A program made the translations under genes and the position numbers. A stretch of 64,000 nucleotides of DNA from the NCBI GenBank assembly GCA_021229015.1, contig CM037785.1, positions 43,670,543 to 43,734,542 on the forward strand, written 5' to 3'. The first letter of the stretch is position 1. Each line of letters opens with the position of its first letter. The notes under the pieces are model-generated. The model was not told the origin of the DNA, did not search any database, and saw nothing but the letters and a program-made list of their open reading frames with translations. Positions 34,047 through 46,200 of this stretch are shown one piece after another. The DNA is from Solen grandis. Taxonomy: Eukaryota; Mollusca; Bivalvia; Adapedonta; Solenidae.

Positions 34047-34338
34047 AACAAGTAACTGGTGTTGCAGCAAAACACGAGTCCCCTACCGGTGAGATGCATT
34101 ATTTTTCTGTAACCATAGCAACTAGAATTTTGGTAAAAAAAACAACAAAAAAAACAAAGTGACGTGCAGAATCTTCATACTGCCATCTATTCATATGTAT
34201 ACCAAGTTTCATAATATTATCTTAGACGAATTTCAAGTTATACCGGGATCCAGATTTCTGGACATCTGGACGGACAGACAGACAGACAAAAACAAACCTA
34301 TAGTACCCTTTGGTGTAAACATCAGTAGGGGACTATAA
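34047..34338 (+). mobile_element. F3 element, copy a
   Basis: It begins AACAAGTAACTGGTGTTG, followed by AGTCCCCTACCGGTG. It ends in a degenerate hairpin whose last arm is GTAGGGGACTAT, the inverse of the subterminal word. A GACGGACAGACAGAC tract precedes the hairpin. One core unit. Confidence 0.82.
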
Positions 34339-34626
34339 TAATTAGGTACAGTTTTCCCTACAAAGGTTGACATATATGTGTACAGTCTATTATTGTGTGA
34401 CTACTACTTGATTCTAGGAGCGTCTTTCATAAGTATGAAAGCATCAAATACTTTTATCACGGGCAGTGCTTAGATGTCTTCCCCTTTCCCTCCCATTTAA
34501 TCTATTAACCCCAGGACTTTTCTCTCCCCAAAATAAAGAAAATAAAACATTTTCCATTGAAAAAATATAGTGTGAATGCCCCTTTCCAAACATGTAGAAC
34601 AAGAAATATGCAGTGCTGATGGGGAT

Positions 34627-34868
34627 TTAACCCTTTCCCTCATAGAGGAAACCATGAAAAGACCTATGCGAACAGCATAAAACCAGATCAGCCTGTGAGT
34701 AACTCGCAGGCTGATCAGGTTTTATGCGGTTCGCTGCTCCTCAGTGGTCTGGAAATGAGGATTTTGTGATTCAATTTGGTAAGGTTTAACTGTGGTTTTC
34801 TGCAGATCAGGCTTTATGTGGTACCTATTGAGTGCGTCAAAATAAGTCTATATGAGGGAAAGGGTTAA
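34627..34868 (+). mobile_element. Family A MITE, copy 8
   Basis: TTAA-flanked, plus orientation. Small changes occur in the hairpin (CTGTGAG, ATGCGGTTCGC). Confidence 0.92.
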
Positions 34869-35224
34869 TTAAAACAGAATAATGTTAATATGTGATGTAC
34901 ATCTGAGGAGCATTTCATTCCGAGAAGGCAAAATACTTGGTGAAGGAACACAATCGGTGAAATAACATTATTGTAATGAAGCAGACTACTTGAGAAGACA
35001 GTGAAACAGGCTGATAAACTCCAAATATTTATAACGTTCAGTTTTAAACAGGTCTCATTGTGCATCTAAGAAAGTGTTTGATAAAATAATTATACAAATG
35101 TATATAAATTATCAAAGAAACTGTAATTCAATCTGATTCAGAATACTTTATCAAGATTTTGTGAAAATGATGCATATAATATTTAATATTTCAGCTAGTT
35201 GTCATCTCAACAGAAAACTGTGCC

Positions 35225-35466
35225 TTAACCCTTTCCCTCATATAGAAAACCATGAAAAGACCTATGCGAACAGCATAAAACCAGATCAGCCTGCGAGTAA
35301 CTCGCAGGCTGATCAGGTTTTATGCTGTTCGCTCCTCCTCAGTGGTCTGGAAATGAGGATTTTGTAATTAAATTTGGTAAGGTTTAACTGTGGTTTTCTG
35401 CAGATCAGGCTTTATGTGATACCTATTGAGGGCGTCAAAAGGAGTATATATGAGGGAAAGGGTTAA
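35225..35466 (+). mobile_element. Family A MITE, copy 9
   Basis: TTAA-flanked, plus orientation. A C-run (35470-35481) follows directly. Confidence 0.92.
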
Positions 35467-35469
35467 CCT

Positions 35470-35481
35470 CCCCCCCCCCCC
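35470..35481. repeat. Poly-C run
   Basis: C12 four bases after MITE copy 9. Confidence 0.95.
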
Positions 35482-37982
35482 TCCAATAAAGGTCAAAATG
35501 AGGTTAGACAGCCACACCAAAATTCAAATTAAATTAATTTCAACAGCAAGTTTCAAATCAACAGTGTATGCATACATGAATTGTAAATATCAACCCTATA
35601 CACATTAGTTTGTGTTCCCAATCAATCATGTGTCAAAACATTCCCTGACCTGGCTAAAATCCACTTGAATGCAGAGTGTCCAGTGTAAACACAATGCCAT
35701 AAATAATCCCTGCCTTTGAGTGGAGGTCACTTTGCCACCAAATATTACAGGGACAGGGTCATCTTGACCAGGTGGCTGCAAACTTGACCTTTCATGGACT
35801 TGACATTTTACCAACAGTTGACATTTAGATCTTAAAACAGACACTTTTAAACATTCTAAATATTGTGTTGCCAAAATTCTTCCACTGTTAAATTCCCATA
35901 ACAAGACACAAGAGAATCATTCAAAACATATTTTGAATATCTATACACTATTTATGCACACATATTTAAAGAACTTAAGTCAGGAATGGCTGTAGATAGG
36001 CTTAACCCTTAAATGCATAAAACCTATCAAACTTCAATTCAAAGAAATAAGCAATGTGATCAACAAAAAACAGATCAGACTGCAAGTACACAACTGACCA
36101 ATCCGTAATGAGAAGATATCAATGTCAATATTATTCTGACAGCAAAATACATTCACAGCCTGTATTCCAACGTGCAAAAGGTCAAATCTATAAAATTCCC
36201 CCAAAAATGACTGGCTTAGATCCAGAGGGTTTGCAGGCTGATGAAGGGTCATTACTACTAGATTCAGAGGGTTTTCTCCACCTGGCAAAAAAAAAAAAGG
36301 TTTCCTGCAGATATCTCCCCCTACCACCCTATAGGCTCTATGATAACTTATTAGACCCACACATAAATGACATTTTCCAAATTATACAATTTATATCAAT
36401 CCTGAAAAGGTCACCGTTTACCTTTCAATTAGGAGTGCGGAAAAGGAAGTAAAAAGGATATATACAAAGAAATATGGGTTAATATAGGTTTTTCTTTTCC
36501 TCCTTTATCAGAAGCCATTCAAAGATGTCTTAAACTTTCTTAAATGCATGACAATTTAGTCTTGTTCATGTCGTAAGAATCAAGAAAATATTTACATGTC
36601 TTAAGACCTGAAGAGAGTTAATCAAGGAAATTTAGCAAAAACACAGTAAGTATTATTAAAACACTGAAGATCACATTCAAAAATAATTTAAAATGGATCA
36701 ATGATTTCTTGATTAATTTAATTCAAATATTTGAACTATTCATTTGAATTAAAGAGAGGATTCTATGCTGATTTCAGAAGATGACAATCTCTTGCAGGCT
36801 TTTTTCCTGGGGCTTGGAAAAGGAGCCTTTATACCATATTTTGGGAAGAAAAAGCACTATGTCTCAAGTATAGCTATTAGGGAAAGAAAAGGCCTGGGGT
36901 AAATAGCAATTTTGGGGAGAGTGGGGAACTGACTAATTTCAAAGAACATTTTTGCAGAAAATATGACTTTGAACAACCTCTGATAAAGAGGGAAACAAGG
37001 CCCTGTACTGTGATACCAGAAAGGTTGAATCAATTGGTCCCATTACATAGTAATCAAAGTCTACTTATTATTAGCAACATTAAATAATAAAACTATAAAT
37101 AATTTACATAAAAAATAAGAACACTGTCACAGTACCTGTTTATAGAACCACCTTGACCTCAAGTTATTTCCCTAGTTAAGACCTTTCCAATGGATAATCA
37201 ACAGGAACAAATATATAACAAACTCAGACAGGTATTTCTGCCACTAAGCCAGTGTTGCTTCTCACTGACCCCTCCAGTGACTGTCCAACCACTGTGCTTG
37301 ACAGGCCTGCCCACTGGTCAATAAACAAATCTATACACTGCTGACATAGGACTGAACAAAACAGAGTAACACTTCACTTCTTATCCTCTGCAGTTCTGCT
37401 TAAAGGCTTTATCTATACAATTAATTAGGTGCAAGATACATTTGTGTATATAGTATAGATCTGCATATGTGTTAACACAATTCCCTTAGTGCCCAGAATG
37501 TGTAATGCTCACACAATCTATGCCACATCTTCCCGTCAGCTTCAGATGCTGTATATTGATTATCCAGTTTGGTTATTCAACTATTATTGGTTTCCCTTTC
37601 TACACACCACTGTATATGACTTTGACATTCACAAAAGCATCATCACTACCATACAGTTCCTGAGGGAACCATCAGCCAAAAATCTCAAATCAAAAATAAA
37701 ATTTGATCAACCTCAAATACAAAAAAATGTTTTTGTTAAATTACACACATTTGGGGAGTTTTTATAATCAGAAATTCACTTCTTATTGATTCATCCTTAT
37801 TAACTGTTAAATGACAAAGACAACACTGAACAGACAAGTTTCTCTATCACAACTCGCATTCTTTTTTTCAAAATGATTGGTTTCAAAGAGATGAGACATT
37901 TTCAGGATTGACAAGACAGGTTTATACTGACTCAAGACTAAGCTTATCAATTTGCCAGAATGCTCTCATGGAAAGAGAACAC
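35482..37982. other. No recognisable gene; several unassigned ORFs
   Basis: ORFs of 92-114 codons occur at 35626-35904 (minus), 36108-36452 (plus), 36034-36360 (minus) and 37489-37767 (plus). They show no domain, no family resemblance and no good splice context. Opposite-strand overlap suggests chance. Confidence 0.5.
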
Positions 37983-38073
37983 ATGATGATGATGATGATA
38001 TATGATGTTGTTGTTGTTGCTGCTGGTGCCGGATGATGATGATGATGATGATGATGATGAAAGTGGCACCAGG

Positions 38074-38114
<41 letters not shown>

Positions 38115-38160
38115 AGTGGCACCAGGTGGTGATGATAATGATGCTGCTGATGATGCTAAT
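37983..38160 (+). repeat. GAT/ATG trinucleotide microsatellite with duplicated spacer
   Basis: Runs of GAT at 37983-38001, 38033-38059, 38074-38113 and 38130-38160 are separated by the repeated word AAAGTGGCACCAGGTGG. Poly-His and poly-Ser frames here are artefacts. Confidence 0.95.
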
Positions 38161-38210
38161 GATACAATGATACATGGTAAACAATGAACTGACAGCAATA
38201 CAAGAACTGA

Positions 38211-39310
38211 CAGTGCTCCAGCTAGGCCGAAATGGCAGGGCGCCGCGCCCTGCCGCCTTTGATATACGCCCTGCTGCCTTTGATCTCCGCCCTGCCCCTT
38301 TCAGACAGTGCCCTGCTTTGCCTTTGTTGGTAAAAGTTTCACCCCATACTGTTTTCCCCAAGCCTCAACTCTCGGCATTCTTTGATTCTGCCGACAAACC
38401 TTTTCTGGAAAAAAAATAATGCTCTTTTTTTTTTACCAAATTGCACATACAAGTTACAACTGCCCTTTTTGGGCAACTAACTATGCCTTTTTCATGTCCT
38501 GGGGTGGGGAAGAGCACTATGGAGTCATCAAAATGGGGGCCTCTCTATGGTATACATATTAAGAAATTAATAACAGAATTTATCTGGGATCCATGATTTT
38601 CTGAGGCGACTTGGATGTACATAGTCAAATTTTTTCCAGCAATATGCAACTGAAATGTGAGCTTTATTGGCATTTTTCTTTTTTACTTTTGGTAAAGATG
38701 ACCGGAAAAAGCAACCTTACAATTATAAGATTAGTGATCAAATGTTCTTGGAACAAATTCCATTTTTTAAACTCTGTAAAAAAATTTCCAAGCAACTTAT
38801 CAAATCTGCACATAAATGCAAAAGCACCTTTTTCTCTTATGTATACTTTCCTCTCCTATTAGTATTATCAATTCTTTAGGTAAGTTTGTTATCCTTTGAT
38901 TCTAAAAAAAGAGCTTAATTATTTACATGTTATAATATGCATTTTCTGTTTGTTTATAAAAAATCTCACATGTATGATGCTGAGATATACACATACATAT
39001 ATGTGAACTCTTTGTAAGATAGTCAGTGGGATGCTTCCCCAACCCACTGCTATCTAAGAACAAGGATAATAAAATGAAAATCTTGATTAAAAAAAAAACT
39101 GGAAAGAACAAAAATTCCAACCAGGAAATCTCCCAGAGGCCTTATTTAAAGTCCTAATTTGAAAAAATTTCCAGGGGGAGATCCCCCAAACCCCCCTTCC
39201 AGGAGGGGGTACCCCCCTCCCGCACCCTCCCCCTTCCCATCGTTTCGCGATTCGGATGCCCCTTTGAGCCACTAGCACCCTGCCCTTTTCAAATCCTGGC
39301 TGGAGCACTC
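38211..39310 (+). mobile_element. Possible hAT-like element, ~1.1 kb
   Basis: Inverted ends AGTGCTCCAGCTAGG / AGTGCTCCAGCCAGG. GC-rich subterminal sequence carries multiple GCCCTG words on the left and CCCCC blocks on the right. Flanks share only CTGA, so the exact ends are uncertain. No transposase ORF. Confidence 0.5.
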
Positions 39311-41170
39311 AGTCTGAGCATGTAAATAACATTTTAATTATCTGCTAGACACTAACTGGTATATATAGCCTCGTGACATGACAAGTTCTTGACTCTTATT
39401 ATAGAAGAAAAAAATACCTGTGATCACCTTTGTAAATTCATACCATATGATACGTCAAGCCTTTTTGTATTCCGATTTTGGGGCCGATATCTGGCTCCAT
39501 TCCCCTCATACAAAAGCATACTTTTTTCCCCATTACCCTGACAAAAACATATTTTCATTTTTAAAAAAAATGACACGCAAGGAAAGCAATAGAGACATAA
39601 TATATAATTGACAATTTGTAAATTTAATTATAAAATGAATTAAAAATAAACAAGTGTGTTTCGATTATAAAATAATTAGTGTGTTTTTAATGTTTTCTTC
39701 ATAAGTAAATTTTCCCCTGATCAACATATTTTTCCTTCCTGAAAGGACCAGCCACTTTTCCCCAATAGACCAAAAACGGGCTGTACATTTCTGGATCACC
39801 TTTAACTTTGTGTTATTCATAAAGTCAGACATTAGAAACATAATTATATTCAATAATGCTGTTAATTCAAGCTGGAGTCACATTTTTCTTCCGTCACAGC
39901 TTTTCTTTCATCCAATTATAGCAGCCGCACACATTAATGCCTCAAGCCCTCTATTTTGAATGTGGAATTTTTTTATTTAGATCATAGAACTAGTTCAATG
40001 ACATTTTAAAAGACCTATGTCCACTTAAAGAACGAGAATTTGTATTAAATCAACATGCCCATTTACCCCCTGTAGAGGGTTTTCAGGGCTTTTTTCAGGT
40101 ATCCCACGGAGCTGAATGTAGGCCCCGTTCCTAATGCTATCTAGGTACATTTTTTCCCCAATTAAGAAAAAAAAATCCCAAAACCAAGAAATATTACCCA
40201 AGTAAATTGCTGTCAAATTGGTTTTGTTTACATTAACAATTCTCGTAGGTAAAATGATTGCATGCACTGTCTGAGGTCACGGTATAGTTCAGTCTACATT
40301 CATGAATTGCATTGTAAACTGAATAACACTGAAGGTTCTTGATGAAAACGTTTGTTTTTATGTTGTTTTAAGTGAACTATTGTATGAATTCCAATGGGTC
40401 AAATTTCCCAATTTCATCAATTTGACAATTACTTTTCTCCCAATTTGCCAATTTTACCAATAAAAAAAAATACACAAATTTGGCAGGGGCCTTTTTCCAT
40501 AAAAAAAAAATGAAAAAAACACTGGTTTTTACCCCCAAAAATTGCCCATGTACTGCCAAAATTGTAGGGATTATATGAAGGGGTACAAAGTCAAGGAAAA
40601 ACAGCAATTGTATCCCCAGTTTCAAAACTGTGGGCACCCTATAAATAGACAAAAAAAATCTCTCAAAAGGCAAGGTGATGTGGTATTCTGCTGATTCCTT
40701 GATTAGGTGTTATGTAGTTTGTGTAAAGTATAGCAAAGAGTGAATAGATTATGTTATAGAAGAGAACTAGTATTTGGTTGATCCTTCTTTAATCTAAGGT
40801 TTAAGCATCTCCAATTAAGTGTTTATAAAATCCAAATTCAGCTGATTGTGGTACTTTATATAACCATTCTACATTCTCCATTTCTTTAATCCCCATCAAG
40901 GCCTATTATCTTTTTTAAAGATATTTCTTGTTTGTGATATTGTTTATGTGTAAATCCATGTCAGATCATTTGCTATTTTGACAAGGTATTTTGCAGCTGA
41001 ACCTGATTCTAGCTGTTTTGTGTAGGCACAATTAGTTTTTTTTGTTTTTAGTTCCTTAATTTCAATGACATAGAACTTTGATGGATTTTAGTGCCTCATC
41101 TGTCCTCCCACTCATCTAGCAATCCAAGGCCATGTGACTGAGAGAGTTTCTTAATGGACCTGTAAATGGC
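39311..41170. other. No recognisable gene
   Basis: AT-rich DNA with many short A and T runs and only short ORFs. Confidence 0.5.
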
Positions 41171-41229
41171 ACTGTCGTCTGCACAAATTATTCAATATAG
41201 ACATGTCGCCAATCAGCAGACGACACTGA
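41171..41229. repeat. Short inverted repeat
   Basis: CACTGTCGTCTGC and GCAGACGACACTG (one mismatch) flank about 33 bp. The right arm overlaps the start of the 239-bp tandem duplication. Confidence 0.75.
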
Positions 41230-41686
41230 CATCCACTACATTATACAGATTGAATTGTTTTTCTAACAAAGAAATTAAGAATAATATACTCAGGTAGGGT
41301 ATTACGGGGGTATTCAGAAATAACAAGAATACTGGTCTCATTAATTCTGCTCCAATATTATATGTTTACTAAAAGTAAACACATACTGTGTGCTATCTGT
41401 CAAAACTTTAAACCTTAGGTATGAGCTATTTTCAAGTGAGATTTTGCATATCTTCGAAAATGCCCTGACATCCACTACCTTATACAGATTGAATTGTTTT
41501 CTAACAAAGAAATAATGAATAATATACTCAGGTAGGGTATTACCGGGGTATTTAGAAATAACAAGAAGACTGGTCTCATTAATTCTGCCCCAATATTATT
41601 TGTACATACTGTGTGCTATCTGTCAAAACTTTAAACCTTAGGTATGAGCTATTTTCAAGTGAGATTTAGCGAAAATGCCCTTTTAA
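41226..41686 (+). repeat. 239-bp tandem duplication
   Basis: CTGACATCCACTAC begins copies at 41226 and 41465. Both copies carry AATATACTCAGGTAGGGTAT and GGTATGAGCTATTTTCAAGT. A short deletion in copy 2 removes TTACTAAAAGTAAACA. Confidence 0.92.
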
Positions 41687-42560
41687 CAGGCCGCTTTTAA
41701 CAACCAAAATTCTACAAAAATGTAACATTTTCTACCAGAATTATTTCGAAAGAATAATAAAAGATAAATATATACAACATAATTAAAAAATCATTCTAAA
41801 TGTTGCAGGACAGCATAATGAACATCCTAAAAACAATATTAAGGGTAAAGTTTATACATGCATTGGTAATACCCTACCAAGAAATAGCTGAAATGTACTA
41901 CATAGTGTTTACATTGTCTATATTTTTATCAAGGAGAAATTGTTCTAGAGAAGTGCCAATCATTTATTTTATCAGTGAAATCTTGAGGATAAATTTTTCA
42001 TGTGAGTGCTTCTTCTTCTATTCGTAACTTATTTCTGAATGCTAAATACCACGGTAATACAACCCACCATGATACAATCATTTCAGCTGCCATACCTTAC
42101 ATTAACTTAAGGTACAAGATGATTTCTTATTTATTTATTTGTGTGATCAGGGTCTCTATATACATAGTATAAAGAGACCCAGGTGTAATTAACATCTTTT
42201 TATACTTTTTCTTCTTTTGGGGGGGGGGGGGGGGTCCAAAGGCAATGCAGCCTTTGTTTTTCCTTACCATTCATTTCTTCTAGTAACAGAGAAGCTGTGT
42301 AGTAGTGTAACTCCTGAATATCATAATTTTATCACGGATTAGATCTAACAAACTGGCGACACTGTGATGATGAATTTTATGAAGCAGATCAGTTTTGAGT
42401 TAAAGAGGGGTCAAAGCAAACATGCCTCAATAACATCGTTGAGAACGTGGGCTTCCATTCTAATCATTTTGTGAAAGATGTCTAATCGATACATATACTG
42501 AATGAGACAGCACTTTTCCCGCACTAGCTCATCACAATATTAGTTATCTTAAACATAAAA
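41687..42560. other. No recognisable gene
   Basis: AT-rich, with the poly-G run. Upstream exons of the TBC1D14-like gene were sought here and not found. Confidence 0.45.
42219..42234. repeat. Poly-G run of 16
   Basis: Uninterrupted G16, likely to have an uncertain length in the assembly. Confidence 0.95.
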
Positions 42561-42792
42561 GTGATAAAGAAAAAATGTAAACTCACTTTCTTCTTGTTTT
42601 CTCTGCTTTTTTGGCGGGGGACACGTTTACTCAGAGTACCCTCCCCTTCATCTCTAACTCCCCTAAATAATAAGAAGCGCCAAGATGTGATGGTTTGCGT
42701 GGTAGAGAGGTGGGGGCTGCATCAAAGCGCTGAAGGTACTGAAGTTGTGTGTGTCTCAAGTGGAAGAGGGTTTGACAAACTGCAAATATGCA
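42561..42792 (+). other. Possible upstream coding exon, unassigned
   Basis: An open plus-strand frame runs here. A pyrimidine tract ending TTTACTCAG (about 42636) could be an acceptor, and AGG|GTAACT at about 42795 a phase-0 donor, which would fit the phase-0 start of the exon at 43096. The translation (VPSPSSLTPLNNKKRQDVMV and onward) shows no convincing similarity to TBC1D14. The minus strand also has a good GTGAGT donor at 42581-42586, so a minus-strand untranslated exon is an alternative. Confidence 0.15.
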
Positions 42793-42902
42793 GGGTAACT
42801 TAGTTTTTCCAAATATTAAACTTATATTAAAATAATAAACGATTGTTCATTGAAGGCTATATAGAATATAGGAGGAGTAAGAGTGGCAATGTGCTAATTG
42901 TT

Positions 42903-43002
42903 NNNNNNNNNNNNNNNNNNNNNNNNNNNNNNNNNNNNNNNNNNNNNNNNNNNNNNNNNNNNNNNNNNNNNNNNNNNNNNNNNNNNNNNNNNNNNNNNNN
43001 NN
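42903..43002. other. Assembly gap of 100 N
   Basis: Exactly 100 N, the conventional size for a gap of unknown length. It lies 93 bp before the first TBC1D14-like exon found, so missing 5' exons may fall inside it. Confidence 0.99.
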
Positions 43003-43095
43003 CCTTGCTGTGCTGATGTTTGCTTGAACCATTATGTTGCATGTTATGTTCTGTTCTACTGCATGCTTTTCTGTTTTCTCTTCCCAATCCAACAG

Positions 43096-43211
43096 GACTG
43101 CCATTCATTGCAGCAGAAACGGCGAGAGGAAAACATGGTTGCCAGTCGTGCCAAGAAGGATGACATCGAGGTCCAGTCTACAACCGCTCTCATTCTTGAG
43201 AACCGACCCAT
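43096..43211 (+). CDS. TBC1D14-like exon (first one visible)
   Basis: The acceptor is a pyrimidine tract ending CCAACAG. The exon encodes [20 protein letters not shown], then [19 protein letters not shown], and ends two bases into a Met codon before GTGAGT. An alternative acceptor (ATTGCAG) would start the exon at 43114 in the same frame, six codons shorter. The STTALILE motif anchors it to TBC1D14/12. The preceding exon is missing. Confidence 0.88.
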
Positions 43212-46200
43212 GTGAGTAACGGTGAAATATGTGCTTTAACCCTTTACATTGTGAACATTCATGAACAAATGGTTTGATGAATGATGATCAATTAAACTTT
43301 GGATTTTTTCTTTGCTGTCCAGGGCTAAAAAGTGTATGAGCAAACAGAAGACCCTGATCAGACAGTTCCTGGACCTATCTGGGTCTGCACTCTCTTCGAA
43401 GGCATCAAAGCATGTCTTTTGAGGTAGAGGGTTAAGCCTAGTGTTTAATCCCCATTTCACATTGTGACTTGAGTTAAGGTAAAGTCCCTGTAATGGCTCC
43501 GCTACATCTTGGACCACTTAACATCTACCAAGATAACTAAGGTACCTTAATGAAACATTAGGAAACCTTGGTTTATCTCAATGAAAAGCCATGAGGTCCG
43601 AAATGTAGCGGAACCATTACAGGGACTTTACCTTAAGTCATTGCTGTAGCAGGGATATTCATCACTTTTAGCAATCAAGTTCTTACAATTAGTACTAATA
43701 CTTCTTGACAGTTTCTGGGTTGGACCTGTATTTTGAGCCTCGGAAAGTCATACATAACTCATGCCCCAAATGGGTTTGAACTAACAAAGTTTGGATCAAG
43801 TCTGACAGATATTCATGGATGTTATTCGGAAAATAGATATTTTAAGACAGTTTATTAATTCAGTATAAACAATTATTAGACAGGAAGAGAAAACTTGATG
43901 TGAGATCGTGTATTATACACATTGTAAGAACAAGTAGTCAAGTATTGTTGTTTCAACTGTTAGTCGACATTTCCGATCAGTTCCTTAACCCACTTTTTCT
44001 GCAGGCATGTGAGAGTAAAACATGTGGCCAATTAAAAGCAGTTTATTGACATTAATTAACGTACATTGCCCCCCGAACTCAAGTACTCAACTAAAAAGAT
44101 CACATAGCATGCTTGAAAACCAAGAACCAGTCTGGGACTTGCGTACTGAAATAAATTGAATAAAAATAGAAAGGTTCTGCTTCGTACATATCATTGTTTT
44201 CACATGTTCATTGTTGTCGAGTCTAACTTGTTTATCTTACACACTCCTTTGTGTCTTTTAGTGGTTTGTTTTCGGCAACAAAGTTTCAGTAGCAATTATT
44301 GCCTAATTAGTGAAGAAACTAAGCACGTTTTCTCTTAGTTAATGTGGAAAAATCCCGGGGGCATCATGTGTTACAGACACCTCTGTCACATGTTATTACA
44401 TTTTACTTGTGTTTTACCAGCTTCTTGTCAGGGCTTAGTTGTAACTCTGGAAATATTGACCACGACATGGCTGTGTTCCTTTCTAGAACATTGGTTATTT
44501 GCATACCTCAAATTTTACTTACATCTCTCCAACTTTGGAGAGAATATCGTGATTTGAATTAAACTTGTTTTTGTTCCTGGCTTTGAGCTTCATCATTACA
44601 AGTCTGAGCTCATAACTATGGGAGCAGAATGTAAGTCTGCATTGCCAGAAAATTACCATGTAATAGTGGCATTGGTATGCAGTACCCGGCTAAAACATCT
44701 CAGTATAGTAGTTAATGCTGTTGAATTTGTGCTTAAAGTTAATAACAAAATGACCTGATATTCATATCAGGATCTCTTAACCCTTTCCCTCATAGAGGAA
44801 ACCATGAAAAGGCCTATGTGAACAGCATAAAACCAGATCAGCCTGCGAGTTAGAGTAACTCGCAGGCTGATCAGGTTTTATGCTGTTCACTGCTCCTCAG
44901 TGGTCTGGTAATGAGGATTTTACAATTAAATTTGGTAAGGTTTAACTGTGGTTTTCTGCAGATCAGGCTTTATGTGGTACCAATTGAGTGCGTCAGAATG
45001 AGTCTATATGAGGGAAAGAGTTAAACCATGCAAAAATGCTTACCGTATTAACCCTTGGTCTTTCTGCAGACTTCACCAGAGTTCCATGTTTGTTATTTAC
45101 CATATATTAATTATGCAAGGTTCAAATCCTATAATACACCACCAGTGACAGTTTTTAATGGATATAATTACGACCTACACAACTCCAGTGTCCTTAATAA
45201 GGATGGATGTGCTCTGTTTCAGGGGCTTATAATGAACTAGATTGTCCATCTTTGGCAAGGACAGGGGGGGCTATCACCACAGCAATTACCGCTGATCATC
45301 AGCTTAAATGTCAGAAAAAAATTGCTCAGCTTTGGTCAGGATTTTATAGTTTTCTCTGAAGTATGTAGGAAGTTTTGGTTAGTTTACTCACTTATATGTA
45401 GGTACTTACCCTTTACCTATGGAATACTCATGTTTACATTTATGACTTGATTAATCTACTAATCAAAACAGTGGATTTTTCTTTGCCTCAAAGAATCTGA
45501 GCTATAATTTTGTGTGAGTTAACAGAGGAGATGATCTTGATCAGATGTTTTGAGTGAGGGGGTGGGGGGTTAATAGCTCTCATTCATATTGAATCCAAAA
45601 TCACTGTCATTGATTTGTACATCTGTTGTTGTCCTGTTTATATGATATTGAGTATTATTATTGTATCAGTTATTTCTGTTTGACTGTAAAACGTCCAAAC
45701 ACTTGCCAGTAATAATAGTTCCTTTGTTTTATAAGAGTCGATGGATATGTATGTAATACAGTGTATAGGGTCCAAAAAAATTGGAGAGTTTGTTTCCTGT
45801 TCTACATTATACACGGAAACTCTCTAGCCTGTGATTGTAATGTAACTGTTCGGTAAATCCATACTAAACAATAGACAACATGATCTATATTGATGTTGGT
45901 GAGAGAGATCTTGAGTTCTCAGAGGTTCACAGGTAGTGTACATTGACAATGAATCTTAAGGTTGCAAGTTTGAACCCCCCCTGGTGGGAAGCCTTTTTCA
46001 AGACCTTCCTAGGTGCAAAGTATTGATATAACCCAGGAACCCTTGAGAGGAGTTAGACAAACAGCAAATTTTGTTGTCTCAATCCCAACCCTGGTGCAGG
46101 AAAATTCGTGAAAATTCCTGGAATCAGACTGGCGTTCCAGTTATCAAAAAAATCCTCTTTTCTTTTTTGTTATTGTTCTAGAAGGGCTTATTTAAAATCT

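Noticed and set aside
36108..36452. 114-codon plus-strand ORF
   Set aside because: No recognisable domain; it overlaps a 108-codon ORF on the opposite strand, has low-complexity KKKK, and no splice or promoter context.
37922..38361. Poly-His, poly-Ser and poly-Ile ORFs on the minus strand
   Set aside because: Products of the GAT microsatellite in three frames.
42857..43215. ORFs spanning the N run
   Set aside because: They read through the assembly gap; only the part from 43096 is supported, by splice site and homology.
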